Shown piece after piece: positions 8,365 through 17,976 of a DNA stretch of 38,161 bases (position 1 is its first letter; the number at the start of each line of letters is the position of its first letter). The DNA lies in the NCBI GenBank assembly GCA_019454405.1, contig JACFOH010000006.1, forward strand, positions 1-38,161, read 5' to 3'. The position numbers were made by a program, and so were the translations under genes. The DNA comes from Promineifilum sp. GTDB lineage: Bacteria > Chloroflexota > Anaerolineae > Promineifilales > Promineifilaceae. Below the pieces are notes generated by a model. It was given only the letters and a program-made list of their open reading frames with translations, was not told the origin of the DNA and ran no database searches.

Positions 8365-8868
8365 TTACGTGCACTCGAGTTCTACTTTGAGGTTAGCTAG
8401 TTTGCCATTGGCTGCGCGGACAAGATCGTCAGGGCGAATGGAGAAGACAGTATTAGGTGTGCCTGCAGCTGCCCATATGACGTCATACAGCGCCAGGTCA
8501 CGGTCGATGTAGAGCGGCATTGGTGTCGTGTGCCCGAAAGGCGGCACGCCGCCGATGGCGTAACCTGTAGCCGCGCGGACGGTATCGGCGTCAGCGCGCT
8601 CAACTTGTTTCCGGCCCACTTCAAAAAGAGATGCCAACTTTCGTGTGTCGAGTTGATTCGCTCCCGAAACTAGCGTCATGACGGGGTCGCCTTTCACCGT
8701 GAAGACGAGACTCTTGACGATTTGGCCAACTTTGCAGCCGATGGCCGCCGCAGCTTCTTCGGCCGTCCGGGTCGAATGATCAAAGATGATGATGTTGATT
8801 GGCAAGCCCAGCGCTGCGGCTGCGTCCGCGAAGCGTTGCGCCGATGAAGGTAATTGTTTCTCGGTCAT
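8365..8868 (-). CDS. YbaK/EbsC-family aminoacyl-tRNA deacylase
   Basis: A 167-residue stand-alone editing-domain protein of the YbaK/ProX superfamily. These proteins hydrolyse mischarged tRNA (YbaK: Cys-tRNAPro; ProX: Ala-tRNAPro). The conserved lysine sits in IVKSLVF (Lys52), followed by MTLVSGANQLD (69-79) and the glycine-rich GGVPPFGH around 112-119. The exact misacylated substrate cannot be deduced. Placement inside a branched-chain amino acid operon, between cimA (39 bases upstream) and leuB, is unusual and could point to editing of a pathway by-product (speculative). No good ribosome binding site is visible before the ATG. Confidence 0.88.
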   Translation of the reverse strand: MTEKQLPSSAQRFADAAAALGLPINIIIFDHSTRTAEEAAAAIGCKVGQIVKSLVFTVKGDPVMTLVSGANQLDTRKLASLFEVGRKQVERADADTVRAATGYAIGGVPPFGHTTPMPLYIDRDLALYDVIWAAAGTPNTVFSIRPDDLVRAANGKLANLKVELECT

Positions 8869-8907
8869 AGGTCAATAATAGTTAAAGATGGGCGATCAGG
8901 CACGGTA

Positions 8908-10461
8908 TTATCGAATCAAGGCGTATTCCATGCTGTCGGATAGGGCGCGCCAACTGGCATCGATAATGTTGGGGCTGGCGCCGACTGTGCTCCATCGATG
9001 CATCCCTTGTCGGGTCTCAATGAGTACCCGTGTGGTAGCCGCCGTATTATTCTCTCCGTCGAGAATACGGACCTTGTAGTCAGCCAGCCTGACCCCGCTG
9101 ATTTGCGGGAACACCCCCGACAGTGCTTGCCGCAGAGCTGCGTCCAGGGCATTCACAGGCCCATTGCCCTCTGCCACCGTATGCATAATCTTTGGCCCGA
9201 CGCGTACCTTGACCGTCGCCTCGACGATAGGACCACGGCCGCGTCGCCGCTGCACCATCACCGAATAGTCCATCATTTCGAACGGGGGCACATAGGCGGG
9301 GTGCGTGCGTCGTAGCATCAGTTCTACCGACGCTTCCGCTCCCTCGAATGTGAAACCTTGCGCTTCCAGTTGCTTGATTTGGTCCAGTACTTTGGGAACG
9401 TCCAGGCTCTCTGGATTCAGATTGAACTGCTTGATCTTGTCGATCAGGTTGCCACGGCCTGAAAGCTCCGAGACAACGGAGCGCTGCCGGTTGCCTATTG
9501 TCTCCGGATCGATGTGTTGGTAACTGGCGGGGTGTTTCAACATGGCCGCCACATGGATACCGCCCTTGTGGGCGAAGGCGCTGGCCCCCACATAGGGGAG
9601 ATGGTCGTCGTGCGTCAGGTTGGCTAATTCGGCTATATAGCGCGATAGCTCGGTCAATCCCAATAGGCGTTCAGGCGACACGCAATCGTAGCCCATCTTA
9701 AGTTGCAGGTCGGGAATGATAGTGCATAAGTTGGCGTTAGCCACGCGCTCGCCATAGCCGTTCACTGTCCCCTGTACTTGTACAGCTCCGGCTCGTATGG
9801 CTGCCAGCGAGTTGGCTACACCACAGCCCCCATCGTCATGGGTGTGGATGCCTACGGGCGTGCTGCCCAAGCGTTGGACTACGCGCGTCACGATCTCTTC
9901 TACTTCCCAAGGGAGCGAACCGCCGTTTGTGTCGCAAATGACCACGCAATCAGCTCCACCTCGTGCTGCTGCCTCTACGGTGGCCAGTGCGTACTCGGCG
10001 TTGGCCTTATAGCCATCACAGAAATGCTCAGCGTCGTAGATAACTTCCTTGCCCTGGCTCTTGCAATAGGCGACGCTCTCCTCAATCATCGCCAGATTTT
10101 CTTCGGCCGTCGTCTCCAATACGTCTATGACGTGCAATTCCCAACTCTTGCCGACTACTGTCACTACCGGGGTTTCGGCCGAGAGCAATGCCTGAATGTT
10201 GGCGTCGTCAGCCGGGCGAATATTCTTGCGTCGTGTGCTGCCAAAGGCCGCCAACTTGGCATGTGACAGGCCCAGCGAGGGCGCGCGCCGGAAAAACTCG
10301 ACATCTTTTGGGTTTGAGCCGGGCCAGCCGCCTTCGATGTAATCCATCCCGAAGGTATCCAGGCGTGCCGCGATCTTTAGCTTGTCATCTAGCGAGAGCG
10401 ATATACCTTCCCGTTGCGTGCCATCGCGTAAGGTCGTGTCGTATAAATATATTTTTGTCAT
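8908..10461 (-). CDS. cimA: (R)-citramalate synthase
   Basis: Condenses pyruvate and acetyl-CoA to citramalate, the threonine-independent entry to isoleucine. The 517-residue protein has the DRE-TIM barrel start LYDTTLRDGTQREG (Arg12, Asp13), the metal site HTHDD, NGYGERVANANLC instead of the LeuA form, and a C-terminal LeuA-type regulatory dimer domain (about 390-517). Features such as FGMDYIEGGWPGSNPKD mark the CimA/TIGR00977-like group, not isopropylmalate synthase. The ATG overlaps the leuD stop as ATGA, so it is translationally coupled. The C-terminal domain implies feedback control by isoleucine in related enzymes. The window does contain thrB, but no threonine deaminase. Confidence 0.92.
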   Translation of the reverse strand: MTKIYLYDTTLRDGTQREGISLSLDDKLKIAARLDTFGMDYIEGGWPGSNPKDVEFFRRAPSLGLSHAKLAAFGSTRRKNIRPADDANIQALLSAETPVVTVVGKSWELHVIDVLETTAEENLAMIEESVAYCKSQGKEVIYDAEHFCDGYKANAEYALATVEAAARGGADCVVICDTNGGSLPWEVEEIVTRVVQRLGSTPVGIHTHDDGGCGVANSLAAIRAGAVQVQGTVNGYGERVANANLCTIIPDLQLKMGYDCVSPERLLGLTELSRYIAELANLTHDDHLPYVGASAFAHKGGIHVAAMLKHPASYQHIDPETIGNRQRSVVSELSGRGNLIDKIKQFNLNPESLDVPKVLDQIKQLEAQGFTFEGAEASVELMLRRTHPAYVPPFEMMDYSVMVQRRRGRGPIVEATVKVRVGPKIMHTVAEGNGPVNALDAALRQALSGVFPQISGVRLADYKVRILDGENNTAATTRVLIETRQGMHRWSTVGASPNIIDASWRALSDSMEYALIR

Positions 10462-11078
10462 GTCAGAGGATATGCCTCGGTATTGATCCGTGCCGGGTGA
10501 CTGCGCTCGTAGCCTTCAAGCTCCGATTCGTGTTTCAGGAGGTAGCCCATCTGATCAAGCCCTTCCATCATACAGATTTTATTGAAGGTGTCGATTGGGA
10601 AACGCGCTCGGCGACCATCTGGTAGCAGAAGTGATTGTGTGTCCATGTCGATCTTCAGCTCCATCTCGGGGTCTTCATTGACCAGACTGAGGAGCTGCTT
10701 ATGCGTTTCACTGTCGACGACTAGCGGCAGGAGTCCGTTTTTTAGAGCGTTGTTGCGGAAGATATCGGCGAATGATGTGCTGATGATGGCTCGAAAGCCG
10801 TAGTCGGTTAATGCCCACGGCGCATGTTCCCGGCTCGATCCACAGCCGAAATTGTCGCCCGCCAGCAGAATCCGAACGCCGTCGTTTTCGGGTCGGTTAA
10901 GCGGGAAATCTGGATTGGGATCCCCTTCATCATTATATCGCCAATCGGCAAACAGGTTCTGGCCAAGGCCGGCTTTGCTAATTGTTTTCAGAAAACGCGC
11001 CGGAATGATCTGATCCGTGTCGATATTATCGACGGGGATAGCGACCACCCTCGCGGTCAAAGTTGTGAATGGTTCCAT
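10458..11078 (-). CDS. leuD: Isopropylmalate isomerase small subunit
   Basis: Small subunit of the LeuCD hydro-lyase that interconverts 2- and 3-isopropylmalate (and citramalate/methylmalate). The 206 residues contain the swivel-domain signature DTDQIIPARFL (20-30) and FGCGSSREHAPWAL (77-90). Its length matches bacterial LeuD of the approximately 200-residue type. An AGGAC ribosome binding site lies upstream, 32 bases after leuC, and the stop overlaps the cimA start. It works only as a complex with LeuC. Confidence 0.95.
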   Translation of the reverse strand: MEPFTTLTARVVAIPVDNIDTDQIIPARFLKTISKAGLGQNLFADWRYNDEGDPNPDFPLNRPENDGVRILLAGDNFGCGSSREHAPWALTDYGFRAIISTSFADIFRNNALKNGLLPLVVDSETHKQLLSLVNEDPEMELKIDMDTQSLLLPDGRRARFPIDTFNKICMMEGLDQMGYLLKHESELEGYERSHPARINTEAYPLT

Positions 11079-11110
11079 AATTACGTCCTGCGGTCGGTTA
11101 CTATCGTCGC

Positions 11111-12535
11111 TCAGGCGATTTGCCCGACGAATTCTCGAACGTCGGTGATTTCACCCGTCACGGCTGCGGCCACGGCCGTCAGCGGACTGGCCAGGAATGT
11201 GCGGCCGCCTTTGCCTTGCCGTCCCTCGAAGTTACGATTGCTGGTACTCACTGCATATTGTCCGGGTTGAAGCTGGTCACCGTTCATTGCGATGCACATG
11301 CTGCAACCCGGCTCGCGCCATTCGGCGCCGGCAGATTTGAAAATACGATCGATGCCTTCGGCCTCGGCCTGCCGCTTCACCGCTTGTGAACCGGGCACGA
11401 CCATGACGCGTACGCCTTCTTTCACGGTATGCCCGTCCATGAGCTTTGCCGCTTGCCGCAGATCACTAATGCGCGAGTTAGTGCAGCTACCGATGAAAAC
11501 CACGTCCACCGGGTGCCCCAGTAACGGCCGTCCTGGTTCGATATCCATATATTCCAGAGAGCGTTGCAAAGTCATCCGTTGGGTCGGATCACTTATGACA
11601 GCCGGATCAGGCACGGAGGCCGAGATGGGGATTCCCATGCCGGGGTTAGTGCCAAAGGTGATCATCGGTTCCAGCAAAGAGGCATCGAGATCAACTGAAC
11701 GGTCGAAGACGGCTCCATCGTCGCTTGGTAATTGTCGCCACCGGGCTACGGCTTTGTCCCAATCCGCTCCCTGTGGCGCGAAAGGCTTACCCTTAATGTA
11801 AGCGAAAGTTGTTTCATCAGGTGCGATCAAACCCGCTCGCGCGCCACCTTCGATGCTCATGTTGCAGATGGTCATTCGTTCTTCCATCGACAACGCCCGA
11901 ATTGCGGACCCGCGATATTCGAACACGTGACCGGTCCCTCCGCCGACGCCGATCTTGGCCAACAATGCCAGGATGATGTCCTTCGCTGTCACCCCTGGTT
12001 TCAATTGTCCCTCGATATTGACAGCATAAGTTTTTGGTTTCACCTGGAGCAGGCACTGGCTGGCCAATACGTGCTCGACTTCGCTGGTGCCAATGCCAAA
12101 TGCCAGCGCCCCGAATGCGCCATGGGTAGCCGTGTGGCTATCACCACAGACGATAGTCATGCCCGGCTGCGTCAGCCCCAACTCCGGCCCGATGACATGG
12201 ACGATCCCGCGGTTCATGCTGTGCATTCCCAACAACTGGATGCCAAAATCACGTGCATTTGTCTCCATTTGGGCGATCTGGGCCGCCGCCATTAGATCTT
12301 GAATGGGGACGTCAAGTGGGGTAGTGGGTACGCTATGGTCGATGGTTGCCACAGTTTGCTGCGGCCGCCGCACCTTGAGACCACGCTGTCGTAACCCCGA
12401 GAAAGCTTGAGGAGAGGTGACTTCGTGAATCAGGTGTAGGTCAATGTAGAGTACTGCCGGACTGTCCGGCGCTTCGGATACGATATGATCGTCCCAGATT
12501 TTGTCTATGATTGTACGGGGTTTAGAAGAGGTCAT
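11111..12535 (-). CDS. leuC: Isopropylmalate isomerase large subunit
   Basis: Aconitase-family large subunit that carries the [4Fe-4S] cluster of LeuCD. The 474-residue protein shows [19 protein letters not shown], the cluster cysteines in IGSCTNSR and [11 protein letters not shown], and the usual N-terminus ending in [17 protein letters not shown]. Sharing of LeuCD between the leucine and citramalate branches is expected because both leuA and cimA flank it. The ribosome binding site before the ATG is weak. 83 bases separate it from leuA with no clear signal. Confidence 0.95.
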   Translation of the reverse strand: MTSSKPRTIIDKIWDDHIVSEAPDSPAVLYIDLHLIHEVTSPQAFSGLRQRGLKVRRPQQTVATIDHSVPTTPLDVPIQDLMAAAQIAQMETNARDFGIQLLGMHSMNRGIVHVIGPELGLTQPGMTIVCGDSHTATHGAFGALAFGIGTSEVEHVLASQCLLQVKPKTYAVNIEGQLKPGVTAKDIILALLAKIGVGGGTGHVFEYRGSAIRALSMEERMTICNMSIEGGARAGLIAPDETTFAYIKGKPFAPQGADWDKAVARWRQLPSDDGAVFDRSVDLDASLLEPMITFGTNPGMGIPISASVPDPAVISDPTQRMTLQRSLEYMDIEPGRPLLGHPVDVVFIGSCTNSRISDLRQAAKLMDGHTVKEGVRVMVVPGSQAVKRQAEAEGIDRIFKSAGAEWREPGCSMCIAMNGDQLQPGQYAVSTSNRNFEGRQGKGGRTFLASPLTAVAAAVTGEITDVREFVGQIA

Positions 12536-12618
12536 AAAAGATGTCCGTCAGTAAAGGGTTTCGTTACGCTGGTTGAATGCCGATCGCACCCAGTCGTGTG
12601 TTTGCCGATGTTCTCATC

Positions 12619-14262
12619 TCATACGGTTGCCGGGGTTGCCCGGCCAGGAGCCTTATCTCTTTCTGCGAGCATTTTATTTAAAGCGCTCAGATAGGCTCGT
12701 GCGCTAGCCACCACAATGTCAGTGCTGGCCCCGTGCCCGCTGTAAGTGCGATAGACCGGTTTGTCGGTTTGTGGATTGAGCGTGTATTCGGTTTCATCGC
12801 TGGGATGAATGCGGATCGTTGCCTCGGCGACGGCATCCAACCCTTCAGTTACAGCATTGATGCTAAATTCTGTCAGCCGGTTGGTGACGCCAATGATGCG
12901 ATTGATCGCTTGGTAGACTGCATCTACCGGGCCGCTGCCCAGCGCTGCGTCAGAGTAAGTCTCGCCGTCTGGCCCGGTCATCACCACACTGGCCGTTGGG
13001 ATGCTATGGTCGCCACATGACACCTGGATGTGATCGAGTTGCCAGATCACGGGAGGCTGGTAGATCTCATCAGCGATGATTGCCTCGATGTCGGCATCAG
13101 TAACGGCCTTTTTCTTATCAGCGATCGCCTTGAATCGCTTGAAAGCTGCGGCTACATCTTCATCATCCATGTTGTCGTAGCCCATCTCTTTCAGGCGGAC
13201 GCGGAACGCATGGCGGCCGGAATGCTTGCCGAGTACGAGCTTTGAGGTGTTTAACCCCACAGTCTCTGGCCGCATGATTTCATATGTCTGATGATTCTTT
13301 AGCATCCCGTCCTGATGAATGCCTGCTTCGTGGGCGAAGGCGTTGGCTCCGACGATCGCCTTATTGGCCTGGATGACCATGCCTGTGTACGTGCTTACCA
13401 TATGGCTGGTGCGCACGATCTGTGTCGTGTCGATATTGGTCTGTAGGTTGAAGTTCTGCGGCCGGGTAGTCAGGGCCATGACGACTTCTTCCAGGGCCGT
13501 ATTACCCGCCCGCTCGCCGATGCCGTTCAGGGTCACTTCAGCCTGTCGCGCGCCGGCCTTGATACCGGCCAGCGTATTGGCCGTCGCCAGCCCCAGGTCG
13601 TTGTGGCAATGCACTGACCAGATGACTCGATCTGAGCCGGGCGTGTTGGTGATGAGGTAATCGATGAGCCAACCGAATTCATCCGGCGTGGTATAACCAA
13701 CTGTATCGGGGATGTTCAGTGTAGTGGCCCCCGCTTTGATCGCCTCGCCCAATACCTGAACCAGGAATTCGGGATCGGATCGACCCGCATCTTCCGGAGA
13801 GAACTCTACGTCATCGCATAGTGATCGGGCATAGGACACGGCCCGAATAACCTGGTCTACACACTCTTCACGGTCGATCCGTAACTTGTGCTTCAGATGG
13901 ATGTCACTTGTCGCCAGAAAAGTATGAATGCGGTGACGCGGAGCGCTCCGGACCGCCTCATAGGCCCGACTGATGTCTGTCTCGTTAGCACGCGCCAATC
14001 CAGCGATGACCATTGGCTGTCCGTCTTTGCGCCCTTCGGTCAATGGCCCAACTTCCTCTGCGATCCGTCGTACCGCCTCAAAATCGCCGGGCGAAGCGAT
14101 TGGGAAACCCGCTTCGCAAATATCTACACCAAGCCGCGATAGTTGGCGTGCGATCTCCAGTTTTTCCTCGACGTTGAGCGTCGCGCCGGGCGATTGCTCC
14201 CCATCGCGCAGGGTGGTATCAAAAATCAGGACGGTATCGGGCGACGACATTGGATTACTCAT
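12619..14262 (-). CDS. leuA: 2-isopropylmalate synthase
   Basis: Condenses 2-oxoisovalerate with acetyl-CoA, the committed step of leucine synthesis. The 547-residue protein begins with [16 protein letters not shown], contains [13 protein letters not shown] (metal-binding His-x-His), [14 protein letters not shown], and a C-terminal LeuA dimer domain that normally binds leucine for feedback inhibition. I start at the ATG of 14262; a TTG one codon upstream lies only two bases from the AGGTG ribosome binding site, whereas the ATG has good spacing. It follows ilvC by 27 bases in the operon. Confidence 0.95.
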   Translation of the reverse strand: MSNPMSSPDTVLIFDTTLRDGEQSPGATLNVEEKLEIARQLSRLGVDICEAGFPIASPGDFEAVRRIAEEVGPLTEGRKDGQPMVIAGLARANETDISRAYEAVRSAPRHRIHTFLATSDIHLKHKLRIDREECVDQVIRAVSYARSLCDDVEFSPEDAGRSDPEFLVQVLGEAIKAGATTLNIPDTVGYTTPDEFGWLIDYLITNTPGSDRVIWSVHCHNDLGLATANTLAGIKAGARQAEVTLNGIGERAGNTALEEVVMALTTRPQNFNLQTNIDTTQIVRTSHMVSTYTGMVIQANKAIVGANAFAHEAGIHQDGMLKNHQTYEIMRPETVGLNTSKLVLGKHSGRHAFRVRLKEMGYDNMDDEDVAAAFKRFKAIADKKKAVTDADIEAIIADEIYQPPVIWQLDHIQVSCGDHSIPTASVVMTGPDGETYSDAALGSGPVDAVYQAINRIIGVTNRLTEFSINAVTEGLDAVAEATIRIHPSDETEYTLNPQTDKPVYRTYSGHGASTDIVVASARAYLSALNKMLAERDKAPGRATPATV

Positions 14263-14289
14263 CAATTCACCTGCCTTGGAAATAACTAT

Positions 14290-15291
14290 CTAGACCACTT
14301 TGGGGTTTAGCCACGACATCATCTGTCGCAGGTCGCGCCCTACTTCTTCGACGCGAGTTTCGCGAGCTTCCGCTTGTTGTTTATTGAACCATGGCCGCCC
14401 CTGCGCGTTCTCGTCGATCCAGCCCTCAGCGAAGGCCCCGGATTGAATATCGGCCAGGAGCTGCTTCATAGCCTGTCGCGTTTGGTCAGTCACGATCTTG
14501 GGGCCGGCGGTGTAATCGCCATATTCGGCCGTGTCGCTGACGCTATAGCGCATATAATTCAGGCCTCCTTGATAGATCAAATCTACGATAAGCTTCAGCT
14601 CATGCAGACACTCGAAATAGGCGATCTCCGGCTGGTAGCCCGCGTCAACAAGCGTATTAAAGGCCGACTCGATCAGATGACTGACCCCGCCGCACAGGAT
14701 GGCTTGTTCACCGAACAGATCGGTCTCGGTTTCCTCGGTGAAAGTAGTGCGGATCACACCGGCGCGCGTGCAGCCTATTCCCTTGGCGTAGGCCAGCGCA
14801 ACCTCGGCCGCCTGGCCACTGGCGTCCTGGTGCACAGCCATCAGCCCCGGCGTTCCCATCCCTTCCACATACAATTCACGGACTCGGTGTCCGGGGGCCT
14901 TGGGGGCGACCATGCTGACGTCTACGCCGGCTGGAGGCACGATTTGCGCGTACCGGATATTAAACCCGTGGCTGAACATCAAGGTCTTACCCGGCGTGAG
15001 ATACGGTTGAATCCCCTCGCGGTAGATAGCGGCCTGCGAAGTGTCTGGAGCCAGGATCATGATGATATCCGCTTCATCGGACGCTTCGGCCGTCGTCTTC
15101 ACGGTCAAACCGTCCGCTTCAGCCTTGGCCCACGACTTGCTGCCAGGGTAAAGTCCAACGCGAACATCCATGCCTGAATCTCGCAAATTCAGTGCATGGG
15201 CATGTCCCTGACTGCCATAGCCGATGATCGCGATTTTCTTGCCGGCCAGCGCCGACAGATCTGCATCCTTGTCGTAAAAAACTGTAGCCAA
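14290..15291 (-). CDS. ilvC: Ketol-acid reductoisomerase
   Basis: Isomerises and reduces acetolactate or acetohydroxybutyrate in valine/leucine and isoleucine synthesis. The 333-residue class I (short) enzyme has the Rossmann motif [12 protein letters not shown] near 23-34. The cofactor loop [11 protein letters not shown] keeps the two serines commonly used to bind the NADPH 2'-phosphate. Metal/catalytic motifs are [13 protein letters not shown] and [12 protein letters not shown]. The start is TTG with GGGAG eight bases upstream; no in-frame ATG fits better. A perfect 12-bp hairpin lies just upstream, between ilvN and ilvC. Confidence 0.95.
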   Translation of the reverse strand: MATVFYDKDADLSALAGKKIAIIGYGSQGHAHALNLRDSGMDVRVGLYPGSKSWAKAEADGLTVKTTAEASDEADIIMILAPDTSQAAIYREGIQPYLTPGKTLMFSHGFNIRYAQIVPPAGVDVSMVAPKAPGHRVRELYVEGMGTPGLMAVHQDASGQAAEVALAYAKGIGCTRAGVIRTTFTEETETDLFGEQAILCGGVSHLIESAFNTLVDAGYQPEIAYFECLHELKLIVDLIYQGGLNYMRYSVSDTAEYGDYTAGPKIVTDQTRQAMKQLLADIQSGAFAEGWIDENAQGRPWFNKQQAEARETRVEEVGRDLRQMMSWLNPKVV

Positions 15292-15322
15292 AATGAAATC
15301 TCCCTAATCTAAATATCTACAC

Positions 15323-15354
15323 GGAAACCGGGTTTTACTAATAACCCGGTTTCC
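15323..15354. repeat. 12-bp perfect hairpin between ilvN and ilvC
   Basis: GGAAACCGGGTT (15323-15334) and its exact complement (15343-15354) flank an 8-base loop. On the minus strand no U-run follows, so it is more likely an mRNA-processing or stabilising hairpin or a leaky terminator than a full stop. It would separate expression of ilvBN from ilvC and the downstream leu genes. Confidence 0.6.
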
Positions 15355-15366
15355 AGTTCCTATATG

Positions 15367-15942
15367 TTATGCTTGATGTCCATTCTTTTCGGTGACGACA
15401 GGTGCGACTTCCGTCCACTCCCTCGCCCCGTGGCGATGCCCGTGCGCTGATGATCCGCGGACCATTGCCACTCGTCCGGTGCGGACCATTTCCTCGATGC
15501 CGAAATTCTCCAGCAGCTTGATCAATGAATTCACCCGATCTTCGGGAGCAACTACCTGGATGATTAGCGAGCTTATATCCACGTCTACTACACTGGCGCG
15601 ATAGATGTCGACCAGTTGCATGATCTCGCCCCTCGTTTGGCTGGTAGCCGTTACCTTGATCAATGCCATCTCGCGCACCACAGATGGTTCATTGGTCACA
15701 TCGGCGATATGCACGACGTTGATCAATTTGTCCAGCTGCGTTGTCACTTGCCGCAGATCGCGCTCTGTGCCACGGGAGACGAAAGTCATCCGGCTGATGC
15801 CCGGCGTCTCGCTATGGCCCACATTCAGGCTTTCGATATTGAAATTGCGACGGCTGAACAAGCCAGTCACACGGTTTAGGACGCTGGGCTTGTCTTCCAG
15901 CCAGGCGATAATCGTATGTCGTCTGTATTCCGTATCGTACAT
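15367..15942 (-). CDS. ilvN: Acetolactate synthase small (regulatory) subunit
   Basis: Regulatory subunit that confers valine feedback on IlvB. The 191 residues start with an ACT domain (IIAWLEDKPSVLNRVTGLFSRRNFNIESL, described here by its ends, residues 11-39) and continue with the ALS-C domain around 85-160 (REMALIKV, then VVAPEDRV and GIEEMVRTGRVAM). The extra C-terminal tail with HGHRHGA is lineage-specific. It lies 11 bases after ilvB and is surely co-transcribed. The symbol ilvH would be equally valid; the sequence does not separate the two names. Confidence 0.94.
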   Translation of the reverse strand: MYDTEYRRHTIIAWLEDKPSVLNRVTGLFSRRNFNIESLNVGHSETPGISRMTFVSRGTERDLRQVTTQLDKLINVVHIADVTNEPSVVREMALIKVTATSQTRGEIMQLVDIYRASVVDVDISSLIIQVVAPEDRVNSLIKLLENFGIEEMVRTGRVAMVRGSSAHGHRHGAREWTEVAPVVTEKNGHQA

Positions 15943-15953
15943 TGTGGTGCTCC

Positions 15954-17660
15954 CTAATTTTCAACCGAACGCCCGCGTCGGATCATGTCGGCATTGCTTT
16001 TGCCCGGCGCGACCATCGGATAGACATTGGTAAATTCTTCTACCTGGAAATCAAGCAGGAACGGCCCATCGGTATTCTGGGCTTGGCGAAGAGCCTCAAA
16101 TACATCGTCCTTGCTGGTCACGGCGCGACCGGGTATCCCATAGGCCTCAGCTATCTTGACGAAGTCCGGATTGTATAGGGGCGTGCCCACATAGCGCTTG
16201 TTGTAGAAGACATCCTGCCACTGACGAACCATCCCCAAATAACCGTTATTGATAATGGCTATCTTGATTGGCAAACGTTCTTGCATGACTGTGGATAACT
16301 CCGGCATCGTCATCTGGAAACCGCCGTCGCCGGCGACAACCCAAATCTCTTCATCGGGTCGGCCCATTTGTGCGCCGATGGCCGCTGGGAGAGCATAACC
16401 CATCGTCCCTAACCCGCCGGAAGTCAGCAAGCTGCGAGGCTTGGTGTGGTTGAAATATTGCGCTTCCCACATCTGATGTTGCCCTACATCGGTGACGATC
16501 GTGGCATCTCCCTGGTTCGTCGCATACCATAGCTGTCGCATCACATAGGGGGCAACCAACTCGTCTGTTTCCTCAGTCAGGATGTCTCGCTCAACTGATT
16601 CACTGCGCCACTCGTTGATCTGTGCCAGCCATGCAGGATGCTCATTTGCCTCTACCTGTGGTAGCAGAGCGCGCAAGGTCAGCAGCGCGTCGGCTATCAC
16701 AGGCGTATCGATGGTCAGGTTCTTGCCCACTTCAGCGGGATCGAGATCGACATGGATGATCCGCGCTTTTGGAGCGAAGGTGCTGAAGGCGCCGGTTAGC
16801 CGGTCGTCGAGGCGGGCGCCAATAGCCAACATAACATCGCATTCTTGTAACGCGTAATTGCAATAAGCTTCGCCATGCATGCCACCCCAGCTGATCGATA
16901 GAGGGTGAGTGGCCGGGAATGTCCCGACACCGAGTAGGCTGGTAGCCACAGGGATATTGGCTTTTTCGGCCAGATGACGTAATTCCGCCTCCGCGTGCGC
17001 CATGGAGACGCCCTGGCCGGCGACGATTACCGGCCGTTGGGCTTCGTTGATAAGCCGGGCTACGCGCTGGATAACTTCTGCATCCGGAGCGAGGACATGC
17101 GGACGGTACCCCGGCAAGTAGACCTCGTTCGGATAGCTGAACTCCATCGTCATTTGCTGCACATCTTTGCAGATATCAACCAGGACAGGGCCTGGGCGAC
17201 CTGTTCGAGCGATATAAAAGGCTTCCTTTATAGCGGCAGGTAGGTCCCGGATATCTGTGATTAGATAATTGTGCTTCGTCACCGGCATGCTGATCGCCCG
17301 GATATCAGCCTCCTGAAAGCCGTCGCGGCCAAGGAGAGTGCGCGGGACTTGTCCGGTGATAGCTACGACAGGCGTCGAGTCCATATAGGCCGTCCCCAGG
17401 CCTGTGATCAGATTTGTCGCCCCTGGTCCGGATGTGGCGAGGCATACGCCGACCTTGCCCGTGGCCCGCGCATAACCATCTGCCATATGAGATGCCCCTT
17501 GCTCGTGTGTCACAAGTACATGGTGTACGGGATAATCATATTTGTAGAGATCGTCGTAAGTCGGGATGACGGCTCCGCCCGGCAGACCGAATACGACGTC
17601 GACCCCTTCATGGATCAGACTTTCCCATATGATTTGCCCACCTGTCTTCAACTCGCTCAT
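15954..17660 (-). CDS. ilvB: Acetolactate synthase large (catalytic) subunit
   Basis: Thiamine-diphosphate enzyme that makes acetolactate and acetohydroxybutyrate, the first common step of branched-chain synthesis. The 568-residue protein has the cofactor-activating Glu53 in [19 protein letters not shown], the FAD-binding central domain, and the ThDP motif [15 protein letters not shown] ending in NN. Length is typical. The ATG is preceded by AGGAG at good spacing, and 31 bases further upstream ends a transcription terminator of an attenuator. It is the first structural gene of the ilv-leu operon. Confidence 0.97.
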   Translation of the reverse strand: MSELKTGGQIIWESLIHEGVDVVFGLPGGAVIPTYDDLYKYDYPVHHVLVTHEQGASHMADGYARATGKVGVCLATSGPGATNLITGLGTAYMDSTPVVAITGQVPRTLLGRDGFQEADIRAISMPVTKHNYLITDIRDLPAAIKEAFYIARTGRPGPVLVDICKDVQQMTMEFSYPNEVYLPGYRPHVLAPDAEVIQRVARLINEAQRPVIVAGQGVSMAHAEAELRHLAEKANIPVATSLLGVGTFPATHPLSISWGGMHGEAYCNYALQECDVMLAIGARLDDRLTGAFSTFAPKARIIHVDLDPAEVGKNLTIDTPVIADALLTLRALLPQVEANEHPAWLAQINEWRSESVERDILTEETDELVAPYVMRQLWYATNQGDATIVTDVGQHQMWEAQYFNHTKPRSLLTSGGLGTMGYALPAAIGAQMGRPDEEIWVVAGDGGFQMTMPELSTVMQERLPIKIAIINNGYLGMVRQWQDVFYNKRYVGTPLYNPDFVKIAEAYGIPGRAVTSKDDVFEALRQAQNTDGPFLLDFQVEEFTNVYPMVAPGKSNADMIRRGRSVEN

Positions 17661-17691
17661 GCTTTCTCCTCAACTAATTATGGAATCAAAC

Positions 17692-17719
17692 AAAAAAACC
17701 GCCCTGTTGGGCGGTTTTT
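17692..17719 (-). terminator. Attenuator terminator in the ilvB leader
   Basis: On the minus strand the core stem CCGCCC/GGGCGG (17714-17709 with 17704-17699) closes an AACA loop and is followed by seven U residues (17698-17692), with A-U pairs extending the stem to 17719. It lies upstream of ilvB on the same transcript, so it must be an attenuator and not an operon end. Its 5' arm can alternatively pair with the leader's stop-codon region. Confidence 0.88.
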
Positions 17720-17768
17720 GTTAGCTCGATTCGTTTCCTTAATCTGTACTCCTCGTCCGTCACCCAAC
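17706..17768 (-). promoter_or_regulatory. Antiterminator pairing of the ilvB attenuator
   Basis: RNA from 17768-17757, GUUGGG-UGA-CGG, is complementary to CCG-CCCAAC (17714-17706), giving nine pairs with the leader stop codon UGA bulged out. This excludes the terminator. A competing stem pairs leader codons CCUCGUC (17823-17817) with GACGAGG (17757-17751). A ribosome stalled on the Leu/Val/Ile codons would break that stem and favour the antiterminator; a ribosome at the stop codon would cover it. Confidence 0.7.
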
Positions 17769-17843
17769 AGCTATTGTCTCCTTATCAATAATAAGGAGGA
17801 GGCTAAAGAGGACAATGACGAGGTCTTTCTGGTAAGGATTCAT
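17760..17843 (-). CDS. Branched-chain leader peptide of the ilv-leu operon
   Basis: A 27-residue open reading frame beginning MNPYQKD and continuing LVIVLFSLLLII, then DKETIAVG and a UGA stop. Ten of the twelve residues in the central run are Leu (5), Val (2) or Ile (3), exactly the products of the operon downstream. It ends 41 bases before the A-rich base of the attenuator terminator. This is the hallmark of ribosome-mediated attenuation, as in enteric ilvB and ilvG leaders. The ribosome binding site is weak (GTGGTAA). The frame is open further upstream to 17978, but the ATG at 17843 gives the sensible leader. An 8-bp hairpin CTCCTTAT/ATAAGGAG (17778-17798) lies within the coding sequence. 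Confidence 0.82.
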   Translation of the reverse strand: MNPYQKDLVIVLFSLLLIIDKETIAVG

Positions 17844-17873
17844 TAAATTACCACGGTCGGCGTGATGGTCGGA

Positions 17874-17915
17874 AGTATAGGGTCGTTCAATTGGAAGGGC
17901 TATATATAAATAGCC
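17874..17915 (-). promoter_or_regulatory. Tentative promoter and operator-like site of the ilv leader
   Basis: TATACT on the minus strand (plus 17874-17879) would start transcription about 24 bases before the leader ATG, but no good -35 hexamer sits 16-18 bases upstream. Just upstream lies the inverted repeat GGCTAT-N6-ATAGCC (17898-17915), a possible operator. Both are weak calls. Confidence 0.25.
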
Positions 17916-17976
17916 AAAAAGATCGACCTGATAATTGGTTATTATGCACAAATGGCCTGAGCTATGGGGGTAGACC

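Noticed and set aside
14374..15177. 267-codon plus-strand ORF opposite ilvC
   Set aside because: It lies wholly antisense to ilvC, shows no recognisable motif, and its composition is that of a shadow frame.
17271..17846. 191-codon plus-strand ORF crossing ilvB and its leader
   Set aside because: It is antisense to ilvB and the attenuator, with no ribosome binding site or family resemblance.
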